Assembly (NCBI RefSeq): GCF_017591425.1
Contig: NW_024465885.1
Location: 34,852,501-34,916,500 of the forward strand
Length of the DNA: 64,000 nt
Source of the DNA: Ochotona curzoniae
Taxonomy: Eukaryota; Chordata; Mammalia; Lagomorpha; Ochotonidae
Reading direction: 5' to 3'
In this document: piece after piece, positions 46,920-58,723 of the stretch
How positions within the stretch are numbered: the first letter of the stretch is position 1
How the letters are laid out: each line of letters starts with the position of its first letter
The notes under the pieces: model-generated
Told to the model about the DNA's origin: nothing
Databases searched by the model: none
What the model saw: the letters and a program-made list of their open reading frames with translations, nothing else
Position numbers and translations under genes: made by a program

Positions 46920-49900
46920 AGGGAGAATACAACATGCGAGGAGTGAATTCTGGTGGACTTCCAACAGCCAGGTTGCTATACTTACAAGTAAATGAGGAGG
47001 CTGAGACTGGGTGGTTTAGAGGAAGGAAACAAGAGGACCTTTTGAGGCCAAACCAACACACCTGTCCATATGGGATACCTGAGCTGGGCTGGTTGGTGTT
47101 GTTCACTGCCTACTGGCAACCATGAAATCCTTGGCTAAAGGGCCTGCTTGTCAGGGTTTCACTATAAGTGAGTGTCAGGGCAGAATATGAGGCATGTTAG
47201 GCTGGATCATAACTCTGACTAGATTAGAGATAACTGAGTTTGGGAGAAGGGGGGGGCGGTATCAGGGACTCACTCCTGTGGGACTACCAAACCAGCTGAC
47301 TGCCAAACTCGGGAGCCGACTGTGCTGGGTAAGAGCCTAACACCCTCTTGCATTCATGAGATCTAGATCTGGGTCTGCATCTAGTGGGAGAACTTGAAGA
47401 GCTCCCCTGGTGCATTACAGCTCCATCTGGTGAGCATGTGAGTGAGGGCTGGGTGTTGATCAGGCTTGGCTGGGCAGCTTCACTTGTAGGCAGGTGTGTG
47501 GATTGCCTTGGGGTGGGAGTGGGAGCAATGAGCAGGACCAGGCCAAGTTATAGTGTATTATCCTGCACAAGAGCCATGATGGGATACAGGTCATGCGGGA
47601 ATAGGCTAGGCTAGTACATCTACCAGTTTGAAAACAGGGATGGGGCAAGTAATACAAGGCTAAGCTGCAGCACCTACCAGCAGGAGTTGAGATCGGAATG
47701 GGCCAGGCCCGGTCAGGCTGCAGCAAAAGCCAGGATGTGTGATGGGCTATGCCAGGCTGGGTCAGACCAACCACCGGCATATGCAAGATGCGTAGTGTGT
47801 GTCTAGGAGAGAATCTGGTCGGGAAGCTAAGGGGAAGCCACAGCAGTGGTTCCTAATACTAAGCACAAGAGCCAGAATGGGTATGTTGAACTGGGCTTGG
47901 CATGACTAAAGGGTCCTTTGGTCAGGTCTGGGTCTGGGGTGTGCCAGATTGTACTAGGCTTTGGTATCCATTTGTGCTTGAAAGAGCCAGGGTGGGTATA
48001 CAACCTGCTGGGATAGGTCTCTGCACCCACTGAACCACATGAGAATTAGATATCGCTGTGGAACAGGCAGGGATTGACTGTTTCAGCCACCAGTAATAGC
48101 CAGAATGGGTATGGGTATGGGCTGGTCAGGCAAGTAAGGAGGTGAGCCAACTCAGGCTAAACCAAGAACCCACTGGTATGTGCAAGATCTGCCATTGAAA
48201 GGTGACCTGATTGAAAGTTGCTTGGGTAAGTCCTCTGTCAGGATGCAAAACTTGCAGGTGAGCACAAGAATCAAAGCTGGAAGCAGCCCAGATCAGGCCC
48301 GGTTACAATACCTTGTAGCTTAAATGTGGCTTAGGTGTGGGGGGTGGTCAGGTTGATCCAATTCATAGCATCCACTGACAAATGTGAAAACCAGGGTGAG
48401 GTACAGGAGAGGTCAGGTTGGGTGACAAAACCAAGCAGTTCACATTAGGGCTGGGACTGGTGACTATTCCGACAGGGCTAAGCAGCAGCAGCCATCATCA
48501 TGAGCTGGAACTGGGGATAGCCAGGTTGAGCCAGGCTGCATCACCCACTGGTCAATGCCAAGGTGAGGTGGGCAATGACAGTCTGGGCCACAGCTCCCAC
48601 TATCACACATAAGACCTAGGATGGAGTGTGGGGGAGCTCCCCTGGTGAGCATGAGAGCCAGGAATGGAGGCAGACTTGACTGGGAAGGAATACAAAGCCC
48701 ATTGGCTTGTATGTCAGCTGGTTTAGGGGAAAAGCCAGGATAGGCTAAGTGATCATATCCAGTGTTGCATGCATGCATGAACCAGAATAAATGCAGACAG
48801 CTTGGACTTTGCCAGACTATGAGCTAGCAGGTACTGTGGCTGGGAACAAATCCTGTCAGCTTTGACCACAGAACCACCTGGAAAGTGCAAGTTCCAGTGT
48901 TGGGAAAGGGACTACTAGGGAACATGTGTGCAGCTCTTTGATGTGCAACAGCTCCCACTGGTTTGCATGAGAACCAGGCTTGGAGAAGAGTGTGGTTGAA
49001 CAGGGGGTGGTAGCCACCATTATGTGTGTGGAGTGGACAGTGGGGTTGGTTGGGCTACTAGGCTCCCACACCCATTTATGTGCAAAAGAGCTGAATGGAA
49101 TGCAGGAGAGACTGGCAAGAAAACGGGGATGGGTTATTGGGGATCACTCTGACTAGGCTATAACTCCCAGTGATGTGTGTGAGGGCTGAGCGAGTGGTAC
49201 GCAAAGTAAAGTTGGACTATACCATTCATTGTTTGCATATGAGATGGGGAAATAACTGATTATATGACTGCAACCATCACCATATATGTAACCTGATGTG
49301 TGTAATGGACTGAGCAAGACGCTACACTGGCACATATAAATCTGGTTGGGGTCACCTCTATTGAGGCTTCTTTGGAGACCTCCTCAACTTGATAACTTGA
49401 CTGAGAATTCCACACACAGTGAGAAATCACAGGATCATGGAGTGCATGTGTCAGAACTCGGTCTCCACGGTTGCTGATGCCTGTTCAGTGGATGAATGCC
49501 CAGATGTGTATGGAGGACATGACAATCAGTTAATTAAGGCATGCAGAGGGTAGCTAGTGCTATGGAGGGCAAAACAAATTGGACAACTTTTGCTATCAAG
49601 CTTTGATAGCCAGTATCTGTGTGAATTGAGACTCTAAAATGGACTATATTGACAAATGGATCTTGGAAGCACTTCCTTAACTTGTTTCAATGAAATTAAT
49701 AGCATCTGAGAATGATCAAAACCTCTTAACGAGTAACCTCAGAATATGCTCCACATCAGGGACAAAGGGATGAAATCATTTACAAGAACTGGTGCAGTTG
49801 GGCCACTTCTGTAGTTGGGCTCTTGGAGGGACCCTTTTCACACACCGCTTTCCCTAGCTACAAGAAGAAAAAAGATGTTTGCAGGCTATTTTCTCATCCA

Positions 49901-50010
49901 CTTTTCCCCATTCCTGGACACCCCTTACCCTAATCGATGGTCCATATGGTCATACAACCCTCTCAATGATGTAAATATACCAAAAATAAAATGAATGAAT
50001 GATTTTTAAA
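46920..50010 (+). repeat. GC-rich dispersed element, copy B (most complete)
   Basis: About 3.1 kb in the opposite orientation to A and C. Read in reverse complement, its left end (46941-47040) is colinear with the right ends of A and C. The interior (47150-49340) consists of diverged ~60-bp units such as 'ccaggctgggtcagaccaac' + 'cacc', with repeated 'cagcacctaccagcaggag' and 'cccactggtatgtgcaaga' blocks. At 49353-49460 it matches A and, in part, C. The right end (49940-50010, 'ccatatggtcatacaaccct', then 'aaaaataaaatg') matches the left end of A. That A-rich end with AATAAA suggests a plus-strand transcript copied by L1-type machinery. No intact ORF. Confidence 0.75.
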
Positions 50011-51049
50011 AATTTGTTTAACAAAATGTGTTATATAGATCATGTAAAATTATACAATATATTAATTGCATCTTTAAACTATTAAAAAATCATTTTTCTT
50101 GATATTTAGTAGTTAAATTTTAATTTTCAGGAAGGCATATTTCTATTGATAGCATGAAAATAATTCTTTTGTAATTATTTATGGGGACTTAGAATTAAAA
50201 TTATCAGCATCTTATCAGCTATATTGCATACATCTTTATGTTTTAAACTTTCAAATGTACTAAAAACAAATGAACTAAGTGCTCTTACAGTAATATAAAA
50301 AAATTTAGGGTTCAAAAATCCTATTAACTTTCTAAGTTTAGTACCTAAAACTGTTGCTTCTTTCATTTCACTTGACAGTTACTTAGTCTCCCCAGTAAAT
50401 TACATGCTTTATAATGTTTATCATGTGCACTAAGGAAAATGGAAGTGTCAGTACCTGGCAGGTCTAGCATGGCAGTTACTCAACTAAGAAAAAGAGATGC
50501 CAATTATATTAGTCAAATGAGACAACACTTACAAAAATTTGTTTCTTTTCAGATGTTTATTTCAAAAAAGATATACTCCCATTGTATTAACATAAAATAT
50601 AATTTAACTAATCTAAATTAAACAATATTACTCCTTTGGCTATGTAAGTAGATATTTGTAGTCTACAACACACTATTACAATATTTCTTCCTGCTTAAAG
50701 ATGTTTGATCTCCTGTTAAACCGCTGTAATCTGTTTCCAAATTTAATGTATGAGCCTCAATATAAACGATATTACAAGGTTTGGAAAATAATAGGGTGTC
50801 CCCCAAAGACACATATGCAAATTGATTGGTCCTCAAATTCTTCTGTTAACAGTAATGAGCTAATACTGGTGAAAAAACACACTACACATTTTATTTGTTA
50901 TTTGTCTTTGAAAATTCTTGGACAGTAGAAATTTAATACAGTAGGCTGCATTGTGGAATATTAATAAATGGGCCTTGCCACTCTTAAAATACATCATTAA
51001 TGTTAAATAAAGCATTTATTAATATTTTATTCTATATGTTCTTCATTGT
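50011..51049. other. AT-rich unique sequence
   Basis: Nothing certain. 'agggtgtcccccaaagacac' near 50793 resembles the start of a MaLR LTR but the similarity does not continue. Confidence 0.4.
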
Positions 51050-51510
51050 AGACAACGTCCTAATAAAACATCAAATGAAGACGAAATTAAAAAATGAACA
51101 TTCCAATGCTAAACTGACAGGATCAAATTACTCCCTATCAATCTTAAACCTTAATGTAAATGGCTTAAACTCATTAATTAAACATGGATTTTAATGAAGT
51201 GTATCTAAAAAACACGAAATTCAGTTGTCTATGGCCTACAGAAAACACAGCTCACCAACAAAGATCAGAGGAAACTGGAAATAACAAAATGGTGTTGAGT
51301 CTCGGCCTTTTGGCTAACATCAAGTGAAAGTGACAGTATGGAAAAAGATACCCCAAGATGATGGAAGAGAAAAATGAGCTGGTGCAGCCATTCTTATCTC
51401 AGATAAAATGGATTTGGATGCGAAAAAAAAAAATTAAAAAGAGGTGAAGAAGGATATCACACGAAGTTCAAAGGATCCATTCATCAAGAAGAGTTAACTT
51501 ATACTTTTTT
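51050..51510 (+). repeat. L1 ORF2 start (endonuclease region), broken
   Basis: The plus strand reads LTGSNYSLSILNLNVNGLNS (51114-51173), the expected N-terminus of L1 ORF2, and later endonuclease-like words (ILISDKMD at about 51393; GSIHQEELT at about 51474). Frameshifts and stops interrupt it. A U2-like segment sits in the middle (51300-51326). The 3' side is cut by the CSINE at 51511. Confidence 0.8.
51300..51326 (+). other. 27-bp segment matching U2 snRNA positions about 7-33
   Basis: Begins tctcggccttttggctaa and matches the 5' region of U2 small nuclear RNA at 26 of 27 bases by my memory of U2; the one mismatch is g-to-c in 'ctaacatc'. It lies between two L1 ORF2 endonuclease blocks and replaces or interrupts L1 sequence. 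No target duplication is obvious. Confidence 0.75.
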
Positions 51511-51752
51511 TTAAAAATATTTATTTATTTTTATTGGAAAGTCAGATATATGGAGAGGAGGAGATACAGAGAGGAAGATCTTCCGTCTGATGATTCACTC
51601 CCCAAGTGAGCGCAATGCCCGGTGCTGAGCAGATCTGGCGCCAGGATCCAGGAACCTCTCCAGGTCTCCCACAAGGGTGCAGAGTCCCAAAGCTTTGGTC
51701 CATCCTTGACTGCTTTCCCAGGCCACAGGCAGGGAGCTGGATGGGAAGTGAA
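51511..51752 (-). repeat. CSINE, head missing
   Basis: Antisense tail, 'gaagatcttccgtctgatga', 'ctccccaagtgagcgcaatg', 'tcccaaagctttggtccatc', 'gggagctggatgggaagtg', then stops before the head. 5'-truncated. Confidence 0.88.
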
Positions 51753-51839
51753 CTGAAATGGATGAAAAACCTTAATGGATGATTCAAAACAATAAAAAAT
51801 GGTGAAAGAATTTGGAGGGAAATCACTTTAAGATATCAC

Positions 51840-52075
51840 ATTTTTATTTTGGTAAGAAATGGATATGTTTCATTTTCATGCATTTATATACTCAGTTTTG
51901 CCAGCATGATTTATTGTAAACACTAGCCAATTTCAAATATGTGTTCCTGACACATTTGTCCAAAACTAGTTTGATGTTCATACCTAGAACAATATCTGGG
52001 TTCTCTATTTTATTCAATTGATTCCTGTACCAGTACTGTGCCAGTTCAATTGTGTTTTACTTATTATAGTTCTCT
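51840..52075 (-). repeat. L1 ORF2 fragment, antisense
   Basis: 'tttgccagcatgatttattg', 'atatctgggttctctatttt' and 'ttgattcctgtaccagtact' + 'gtgcc' are typical antisense L1 ORF2 3' words. Confidence 0.75.
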
Positions 52076-53943
52076 TTTGTGCTTTCAAATGATCTTCTAA
52101 CCGCGTTCTTAGATTCATCATAACAGTAATCACGACAGCCAATACATTTTTCATCTATTTCCTTATGATGATGATCTTTTAAGATGATTATTTTAAGAAT
52201 ATTTCTCATATTACTCATTGTGTAACAATTCACAAGATAACACTCATAAATTACAATGTGAACTTTTAAAACATTTGGTGGAATGATAAAGAATAATTTG
52301 TCTTCCTTATTCATGCTAAATACATGACAGTAATATCACATACTTACTGTTCAATTCCTCTTTAAATTGATGTCAAAAGGAAGATTTGTTTGTAGTACAA
52401 ATAGAAAATACTCGTACAGGACACGATAATTGTTTGAGAATGAGTAGATTTGCAATCATGTGGTATCAGAAGTTATTTTATGTATTCTGAGGATTCATTA
52501 TCATTTAAATGGCGTATTTAGTTGTACATTTTGGAGCTTTACTTGATTAAATAATAACTCCATGATCATTGGTGCAGCATACTATTAGGACTGTAAAGGG
52601 TTAAGGCTGTATTATCTTTAAAAGTTTGAATAGGTAATCAAACAATTCATTGTATAAAAAATAAAGCTTAGGTGCATAAAAATAATACCTAAGAATAAAA
52701 AGACAAGTATAAAAGCACATGTTTATGATATATAAAGCTTTCCATCTTGTAAATGAGCATTCATAGTCAAAGCAATAATTATTTACTTTATGGCAAAAAT
52801 CTAGAATAGAATAAGCTTGTTGAAAATTCTAAAGTAGAGATAAAATTGAAGGATAATTTTTCAGCCCATAAGTTCTGTCAAAATAGTGAATTAAAAAATA
52901 TGCATATATATACAGTGTGTTATTGAAAAAAAGGTTTAAAATCCATGCTTAAGTTTTCATAATGCTTGTCTTCACAATGTGCTTTCCATGAACTTCTTGA
53001 AGGCCTTCCGTGTATGCACTAGAATAAAATACAATGCGATTATGTTTCAATAAACACATGACAAACCCAGAAAGATGAATCTTGCTGAAGTAAATATAGA
53101 TAGGGATTAATGAATAATTTAACTGCTTTATATAGGGAGGGATTCATGAATAATTTAACTATTATAGGTTGAAATTTTTTAAATATAATTCCATGGAAAG
53201 ATAATCTACCACTGAACTCCTCCATGGGTTTTCAACAGTAACTTAGCAAAAACAGAAGACAATGTAGGGATTTCTTCCTTAAATGTTTTCTCTTTATTTA
53301 ATGAGTATTATATTGCCTTTATATATTGCATTTATACATGTAAAGAAACCACAAATTTCTTCTAAAGAAATAATTTAAAAATATGTTTGTTTTGGTGTAA
53401 GCATTTTTTGAAACTCATACATATTTTGTATATAATCCACTTGTTATATTGATTTAAAGAGACTTCTCATGTGTGCTTTGTGTCTATATAAGGAAATAGG
53501 AAAGTAAAAACAAATGTGAGGGATGACAGGAAAGAAGTGATAAGGGATGAGAACAAGTCATTGTAGTAATCTGATTATCCTTCATGGAGACATTTCAGAA
53601 ATCTTTGCTCTATTAGTCTAGGTTTATATTTGTTCTCGTATTTAAATTTCAGCTTGAGTTTTAAATTTACTGTGGATTTAAGCTGTCTTTATTTCCATTA
53701 TGGATTATACCAGGCAGAATCAAATATAATTTTTTCAAATTAGAATTTGATGATCATTTTTAAAGTTATAAATATATTCTTATTGTCCCCACTTTTAAAT
53801 GTCTAAAACATCATGTTATTACTTTTTTCATTTTTACCACATCCTTACATAAAAATTATTTCTGACCTTCCTGTTTCCCTCCTACATAATATGAATAAAT
53901 TCTGTTTATTGCTCATCTAATTCTTATTTAAACCTTGAGGTTT
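52076..53943. other. AT-rich unique sequence
   Basis: Nothing recognised. Confidence 0.45.
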
Positions 53944-54260
53944 TTTTAAGATTAATTTTATTATTTTAATTGGAAAGACAGACATGCAGAGGGAATGAGA
54001 AATAGAGAGGGAGATTCACTCCCCAACTGGCCACAATGTTCAGAGCCACTCTGATCCAAAGCCAGGAGCCAGGACACTCTTCTGGGTCTCCCATGCAGGT
54101 GCAGGTTCCAAGGCTTTGGGCCATCCTTGACTGCTTTCTCAGGGCACAAACAGGGTGCTGGATGGGAAGCTGGTCCACCAGGAATGGAACCTGTGCCCAT
54201 TGGGGAATCCGGATTGTGCAAGGTGAGGACTTTAGCCACTAGGCTACCATGCCGTGCCCA
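53944..54260 (-). repeat. CSINE
   Basis: Antisense tail, 'attggaaagacagacatgca', 'gattcactccccaactggcc', 'ccaaagccaggagccaggac', 'ctgctttctcagggcacaaa' and head complement 'ggctaccatgccgtgccc'. Moderately diverged; ORFs on both strands are SINE-derived. Confidence 0.9.
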
Positions 54261-54639
54261 AAACAATGAGCTTTTAACAAGGTGTGGAAAGTGCCTTTAC
54301 TTTGATTTTGAGACAAAACTGAATAATTTAATTGTTTTTTAAATTTTTGTTCTTTAAAATATGTACATGTTTATTGGTGTTGTGTAATATCTCAAAACAT
54401 GAATACACTGCATGATATCTAATCCCTATAAATATAATTATATTTATAAACATTAACATTTTTGTAGTGGGATATTATAAGCTGCTACTAAAGCAGTATT
54501 TACTCTAGTAACAATAGCTACGGGCACTGTACTGTACAATAGAATAATGTCAGAATGTCTTAATACATATTGACACACATATCAATCAAGCAACACTCAC
54601 TCCACCTCTCTCCAAATTTTTTGTTTTTAATTTTAATTT
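54261..54639. other. AT-rich unique sequence
   Basis: Nothing recognised. Confidence 0.4.
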
Positions 54640-55213
54640 TTATACTCGATATATTAATGACATAATGTAATAATCCTTCCTGTGCTTAGTTTATCTCTCC
54701 CTAATTAATGACCTTCAGTTCCATCCCCATATTAAAAAGGCATTGTTTCACCCTTTTGCATTCGCAATTCAACACTGGATGATCATTTGGGTTATGTCTT
54801 TTTTTTTTTTTGACTAGTGTGAATAGTGCTGCAAAAAACTGTGAAAATTGCAACGTCTCATTGACACACTCCCGTAATTTCCGTTGTACAAACACTCATT
54901 GAGAGGATAGCTGGATTAGAGTGTATTTTTTCTTTGTCTAATTAGAAAGCTCTTTGCTGCTTTCCATAATAGCTGTACTGATTTACATCCCCACCAGCAG
55001 TGTTCAAATTTTCCTTTTTACCACAACCTCATCAACTCTCATTAACATTTCATCTTTGGTAATCAGCAATTTAGCTGGAGTGAGGTGGCGCTTCACAGTT
55101 GTTTTGATTTTCATTTCCCTTACAATTAGTGATGTTGAGTATTTTTTGATGTACCTGTTGGCCAACGGGATGTCTTCCTTTCATCAATGTTTATTTAAAT
55201 CTACTACGTTTTT
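54640..55213 (-). repeat. L1 3' region, antisense
   Basis: Classic antisense order: 'tgaccttcagttccatcccc', 'gtgtgaatagtgctgcaaaa', 'ctttccataatagctgtact', 'acatccccaccagcagtgtt', 'gatgttgagtattttttgat'. Ends against an old CSINE at 55214. Confidence 0.9.
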
Positions 55214-55375
55214 CAAAGGTTTATTCACTTTTATTTGAAAGGAAAATTTTTACAAAGAGAGGAAAGGCAGGAATGTCTCCCATCTGCTGGTTCTCCCCCA
55301 GATAGCTTCAACATGCACAGCAGTGGATCTCAGTACCATTTGCCTCCTTTTAGGAAAGCCAGGTTCCCAGAATTA
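55214..55375 (-). repeat. Old CSINE 3' half
   Basis: 'aaaggtttattcacttttat', 'cccatctgctggttctcccc' and 'aggaaagccaggttcccag'; the head part is lost. Confidence 0.65.
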
Positions 55376-56778
55376 ATTAGACAACTCTAATTCTTTGTTC
55401 ATACAGAACAGATACCATTTATGTTTTTCTGGAGTATTATACATCTTTATGAATTTTTTTCCCCATAAAACAACTTGTGCTTAATGTGCAGTTTATAATA
55501 CATGAGAAATATTGCTTACTGTAAGTCCATAATGCAGTATCCTTTTTATTGTTTGCATGTTTATTCTTTTTCCAGAACATCACTTCATAAAATTAAATAT
55601 GCATATGAAATATCTTCATGGAAATTAAAAATCCATAGATAAACTAAAAAACAAACATATTTCCTATGGAATTCTTCAACAACTCTTATGCATTGTAGTT
55701 CCTACTCTGCTTGGATTACTCTAAAATATGTTTACTGGGGAGTTATATCAGAGCATGATGTGTATGAAGATGTAAACACTAAACTATCGCTTAAGCTATC
55801 ATTGCTTAGCCAACTTTCAAACCAATGCCTACTGCAGACCTTCACTCAGTCATCCGCTGCTGTAGTTCTCTAATTTAGGCACAGAGTTTAATGGATTACT
55901 GTTGGATATGGAAGTTTTCTTGTAACTGAGGGATGCCTTTGCAAGGATACATCATGATAACTTTAACTGTTGTTCTTTCCAGCTTTAGGAGCACTTGATG
56001 GCATGGGTATAGCTGAGGGTCCTCAAAATAGTGTGTAGCATCCGAAATTCTATGATTAATACAGACATGTATAATTTTAAAAATTCATCGCAAGATTCTC
56101 AATGAACTTGTTATTTATGACCAAACAGCAAGAAGTCTTTAAACTTCAGGCAAAGTTTCAGACAGCACTGTTATGGAAATTGCATTCTACCAGAGACCAA
56201 AAAATAACCATCAGAGCGCCTTACTGCTGTCTCTTAAGGATGCCCTTTTGTGAGCTTGAAGCAGCCAGAGATCTCATCACTCTATAGACCTAAAAGAACC
56301 TGCAGTCCATTCTCCTGTAGGAATGAATTTGGGGGGTGGGGGTGGAGACAACAAATAGTAAAGAAGCATTCTGCTTATATTTTACAGTCATAGATATGTC
56401 AACTTGTTCAAAAATGAAAATAAGATGATGCTGTAAGCAGTCTAAAACAAAACAACAACAACAAAAACAAACAACAACAACAACAAAAAACAGATTGGCT
56501 TGATAAAGAAGAGTGGGATAGACTATGTCTGGATGTCTGGATTCTTATGGGTTCTTACATTCACAGACTGCTGGCATTGGAGTCCAAGGCCAAACGCTCA
56601 GGCATTGGTCCACAGATGGGCAAACGTCTGAAACCAAGGCTGAGAAATGTGGGTGAAGGTCCACAGCTGGGCGATGGTCCAACACAACAAAACTGTGTTT
56701 TAAGAGTATTCTGAATGCTCCTCTTCCAATCCAATTTCTTGATAATAGAATGAGCAAAGCAGCAAAAGTTGGTGTGTG
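55376..56778. other. Unique sequence
   Basis: Nothing recognised except an imperfect (AAC)n run at about 56448-56490. A decayed SINE may extend left from 56779. Confidence 0.4.
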
Positions 56779-56945
56779 TGTTTGAGCCCTGGCATTCACG
56801 TGGTAGACCAAGACTGGGCTCCTGGTTCTTGGATGTTTTGAACATCTGGGGAGTAAACGAATGGAATATGTGTCTTCTCTCTCTCTCTTTTTTTCTTTCT
56901 CTCTCACTTTCTCTGCCTCTAATTTTAAAATAAATAAAAAATATA
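56779..56945 (+). repeat. Old CSINE 3' half
   Basis: 'ggcattcacgtggtagacca', 'gggctcctggttcttggatg', 'ctggggagtaaacgaatgga', a CT-rich segment and tail 'ttttaaaataaataaaaa'. Confidence 0.75.
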
Positions 56946-56966
56946 CCTTTTTAAAAGCTATTCAGG

Positions 56967-57286
56967 GCCCAGCGCGATGGCGCAAGTGGTTAAGGTCCTT
57001 GCCTTGCACGCCTGGGATCCCATATGGGCTCCGGTTCTATCCCAGCAGCCCTGCTTCCCTTCCAGCTCCCTGCTTGTGGCCCAGGAAAGCAGTCGAGGAC
57101 AGCCCAAAGCTTTGGGACCCTGCACCCGCGTGGGAGACCCAGAAGAGGCTCCTGGCTTCGGATTGGCATAGCATCGGCCGTTGTGCTCACTTGGGGAGTG
57201 AATCATCAGACGGAAGATCTTCCTCTCTGTCTCTCCTCTCTGTATATCCGATTTTCCAATAAAAAAAAAATAATAAATGTTAAAAA
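56967..57286 (+). repeat. Young full-length CSINE, 14-bp target duplication
   Basis: Intact head 'gcccagcgcgatggcgcaag', body and tail 'tttccaataaaaaaaaaata'. The word aaaagctattcagg is at 56953-56966 and 57287-57300. Five open frames of 64-133 codons on both strands are SINE artefacts. Confidence 0.97.
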
Positions 57287-57300
57287 AAAAGCTATTCAGG

Positions 57301-58409
57301 AAACTTTTTAAACAATGAAATGACACAGTATTAAGATCTGTGTGGAGCATCTAAAAGCTATGATATGCAGTATAGGTCAAAATAATCCAATAGAAATTGA
57401 ATTGTAAGTTAGAAAATCCAATTCTTTATAAATTGTGAGGAAATTCTGAGATTTATTTTTTTCCTTTTCTTTCTACTGCTGCCACCCTCTGCAATTATGC
57501 ATTGGGTGCTTTTGAACACAATAATTTTATTTCAGAAGACAATATTAAAGCAATAAATGAAGAAGCATGTAATAGGTATTTATACTTTTTGTTGACATTT
57601 AATTATATTTTTAGTTCATTAGAAAAAGTTCTATAAAATATTGTCATGTTAGGGGTACACAATTTAAGGATGAAAATGAAATTGTTTTTTACACTAAATG
57701 TTTGGATAAATCTACCCGAGGCCTGTGAATGCTACCCTGATTTGTCCTTAGCATAAAACAGTTACTTTGCAGTCGCTATTGTACATCCCAGTGTCACAGA
57801 TATAATATTTAAAAAGATAAAGCAAGCAATAATGTTTTTTGAAAAACACACTGTTTTTCTATTCTTTTCATTTATAACCTGGTTTTCATTTTTCAAATGG
57901 AGGTTAAAACTCATTCAATTGCCCTTATGCTCTACTAGTTGGTTGAAACTTAATATCATGAAAATCATTGCAGCATGCAATCTTCTAAAACTGGATATAT
58001 CCATATAAAGCAACTTTGAGTCACAATTGCTGGCAAAAGAGTGGTTGCTATGTGTTATGCAGCATTTTCATTAACTCCTAGACCTATTTCTAGGAGTTCT
58101 TCATATGTAGCTTGTTTCGAATCTTAAAAGATTTGAGAGCAGTCTGAAGAAGTAGGTGTCAGAATCTATTTCTGAATAGCACATTTCCGGAATCAAGGCC
58201 ATTGTTTTATTCTGGCTTTAAGAGTTTCTCACTGAGTCTCTTTTCTTTTAATGAATGCAAATACTACTGATGTCATAAACACATTTTAAAAAGAAAAGAG
58301 AAACTGAAATATAGTCAAAGGTACAGCGGGTTTAGATTTGAATGTTAGCAGACTGCTATAGTTGTGAAAGTGGAGTTCTTTTGCAAGTGAGAATGTTTTT
58401 ATATCTTAT
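57301..58409. other. AT-rich unique sequence
   Basis: Nothing recognised. Confidence 0.4.
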
Positions 58410-58500
58410 AGATTCATATCTTTATCAGAAAGGGAAAGTTACAAAGAAACAGGCAGAAGAAGGAGAGTGGGAGAGAGAATGAGAATGAGAACAAAGTGTA

Positions 58501-58556
<56 letters not shown>

Positions 58557-58722
58557 TAGAGATTTTCCCATCTGCTGTTTTATTCCACAAACAGTCCACA
58601 ACAGCAAGGTTGACTGGAAGCCAGGTGACAGGAACGAAGGTCATCTTCTGTTGCTTTGCCAGACACATTAGTAGGAAGCATAAATTATACAAGGACAGTG
58701 TGGTTTGAGGCAGCCATCTAGT
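58410..58722 (-). repeat. Old CSINE with an expanded TG/AG microsatellite
   Basis: Antisense tail 'tttatcagaaagggaaagtt', then (TG)n at 58497-58524 joined to (AG)n at 58523-58553, then 'ttttcccatctgctgtttta', 'gaagccaggtgacaggaacg', 'ctttgccagacacattagta'. The microsatellite grew from the SINE's own CT-rich segment. Confidence 0.75.
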
Positions 58723-58723
58723 T

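Noticed and set aside
50780..50850. MaLR LTR start
   Set aside because: Only about 20 bp resemble the consensus and the similarity does not continue.
51050..52075. Single L1 with 5' inversion by twin priming
   Set aside because: The plus and minus L1 parts lie in the wrong order relative to any A-rich tail, and a SINE and unassigned sequence separate them; two fragments are more likely.
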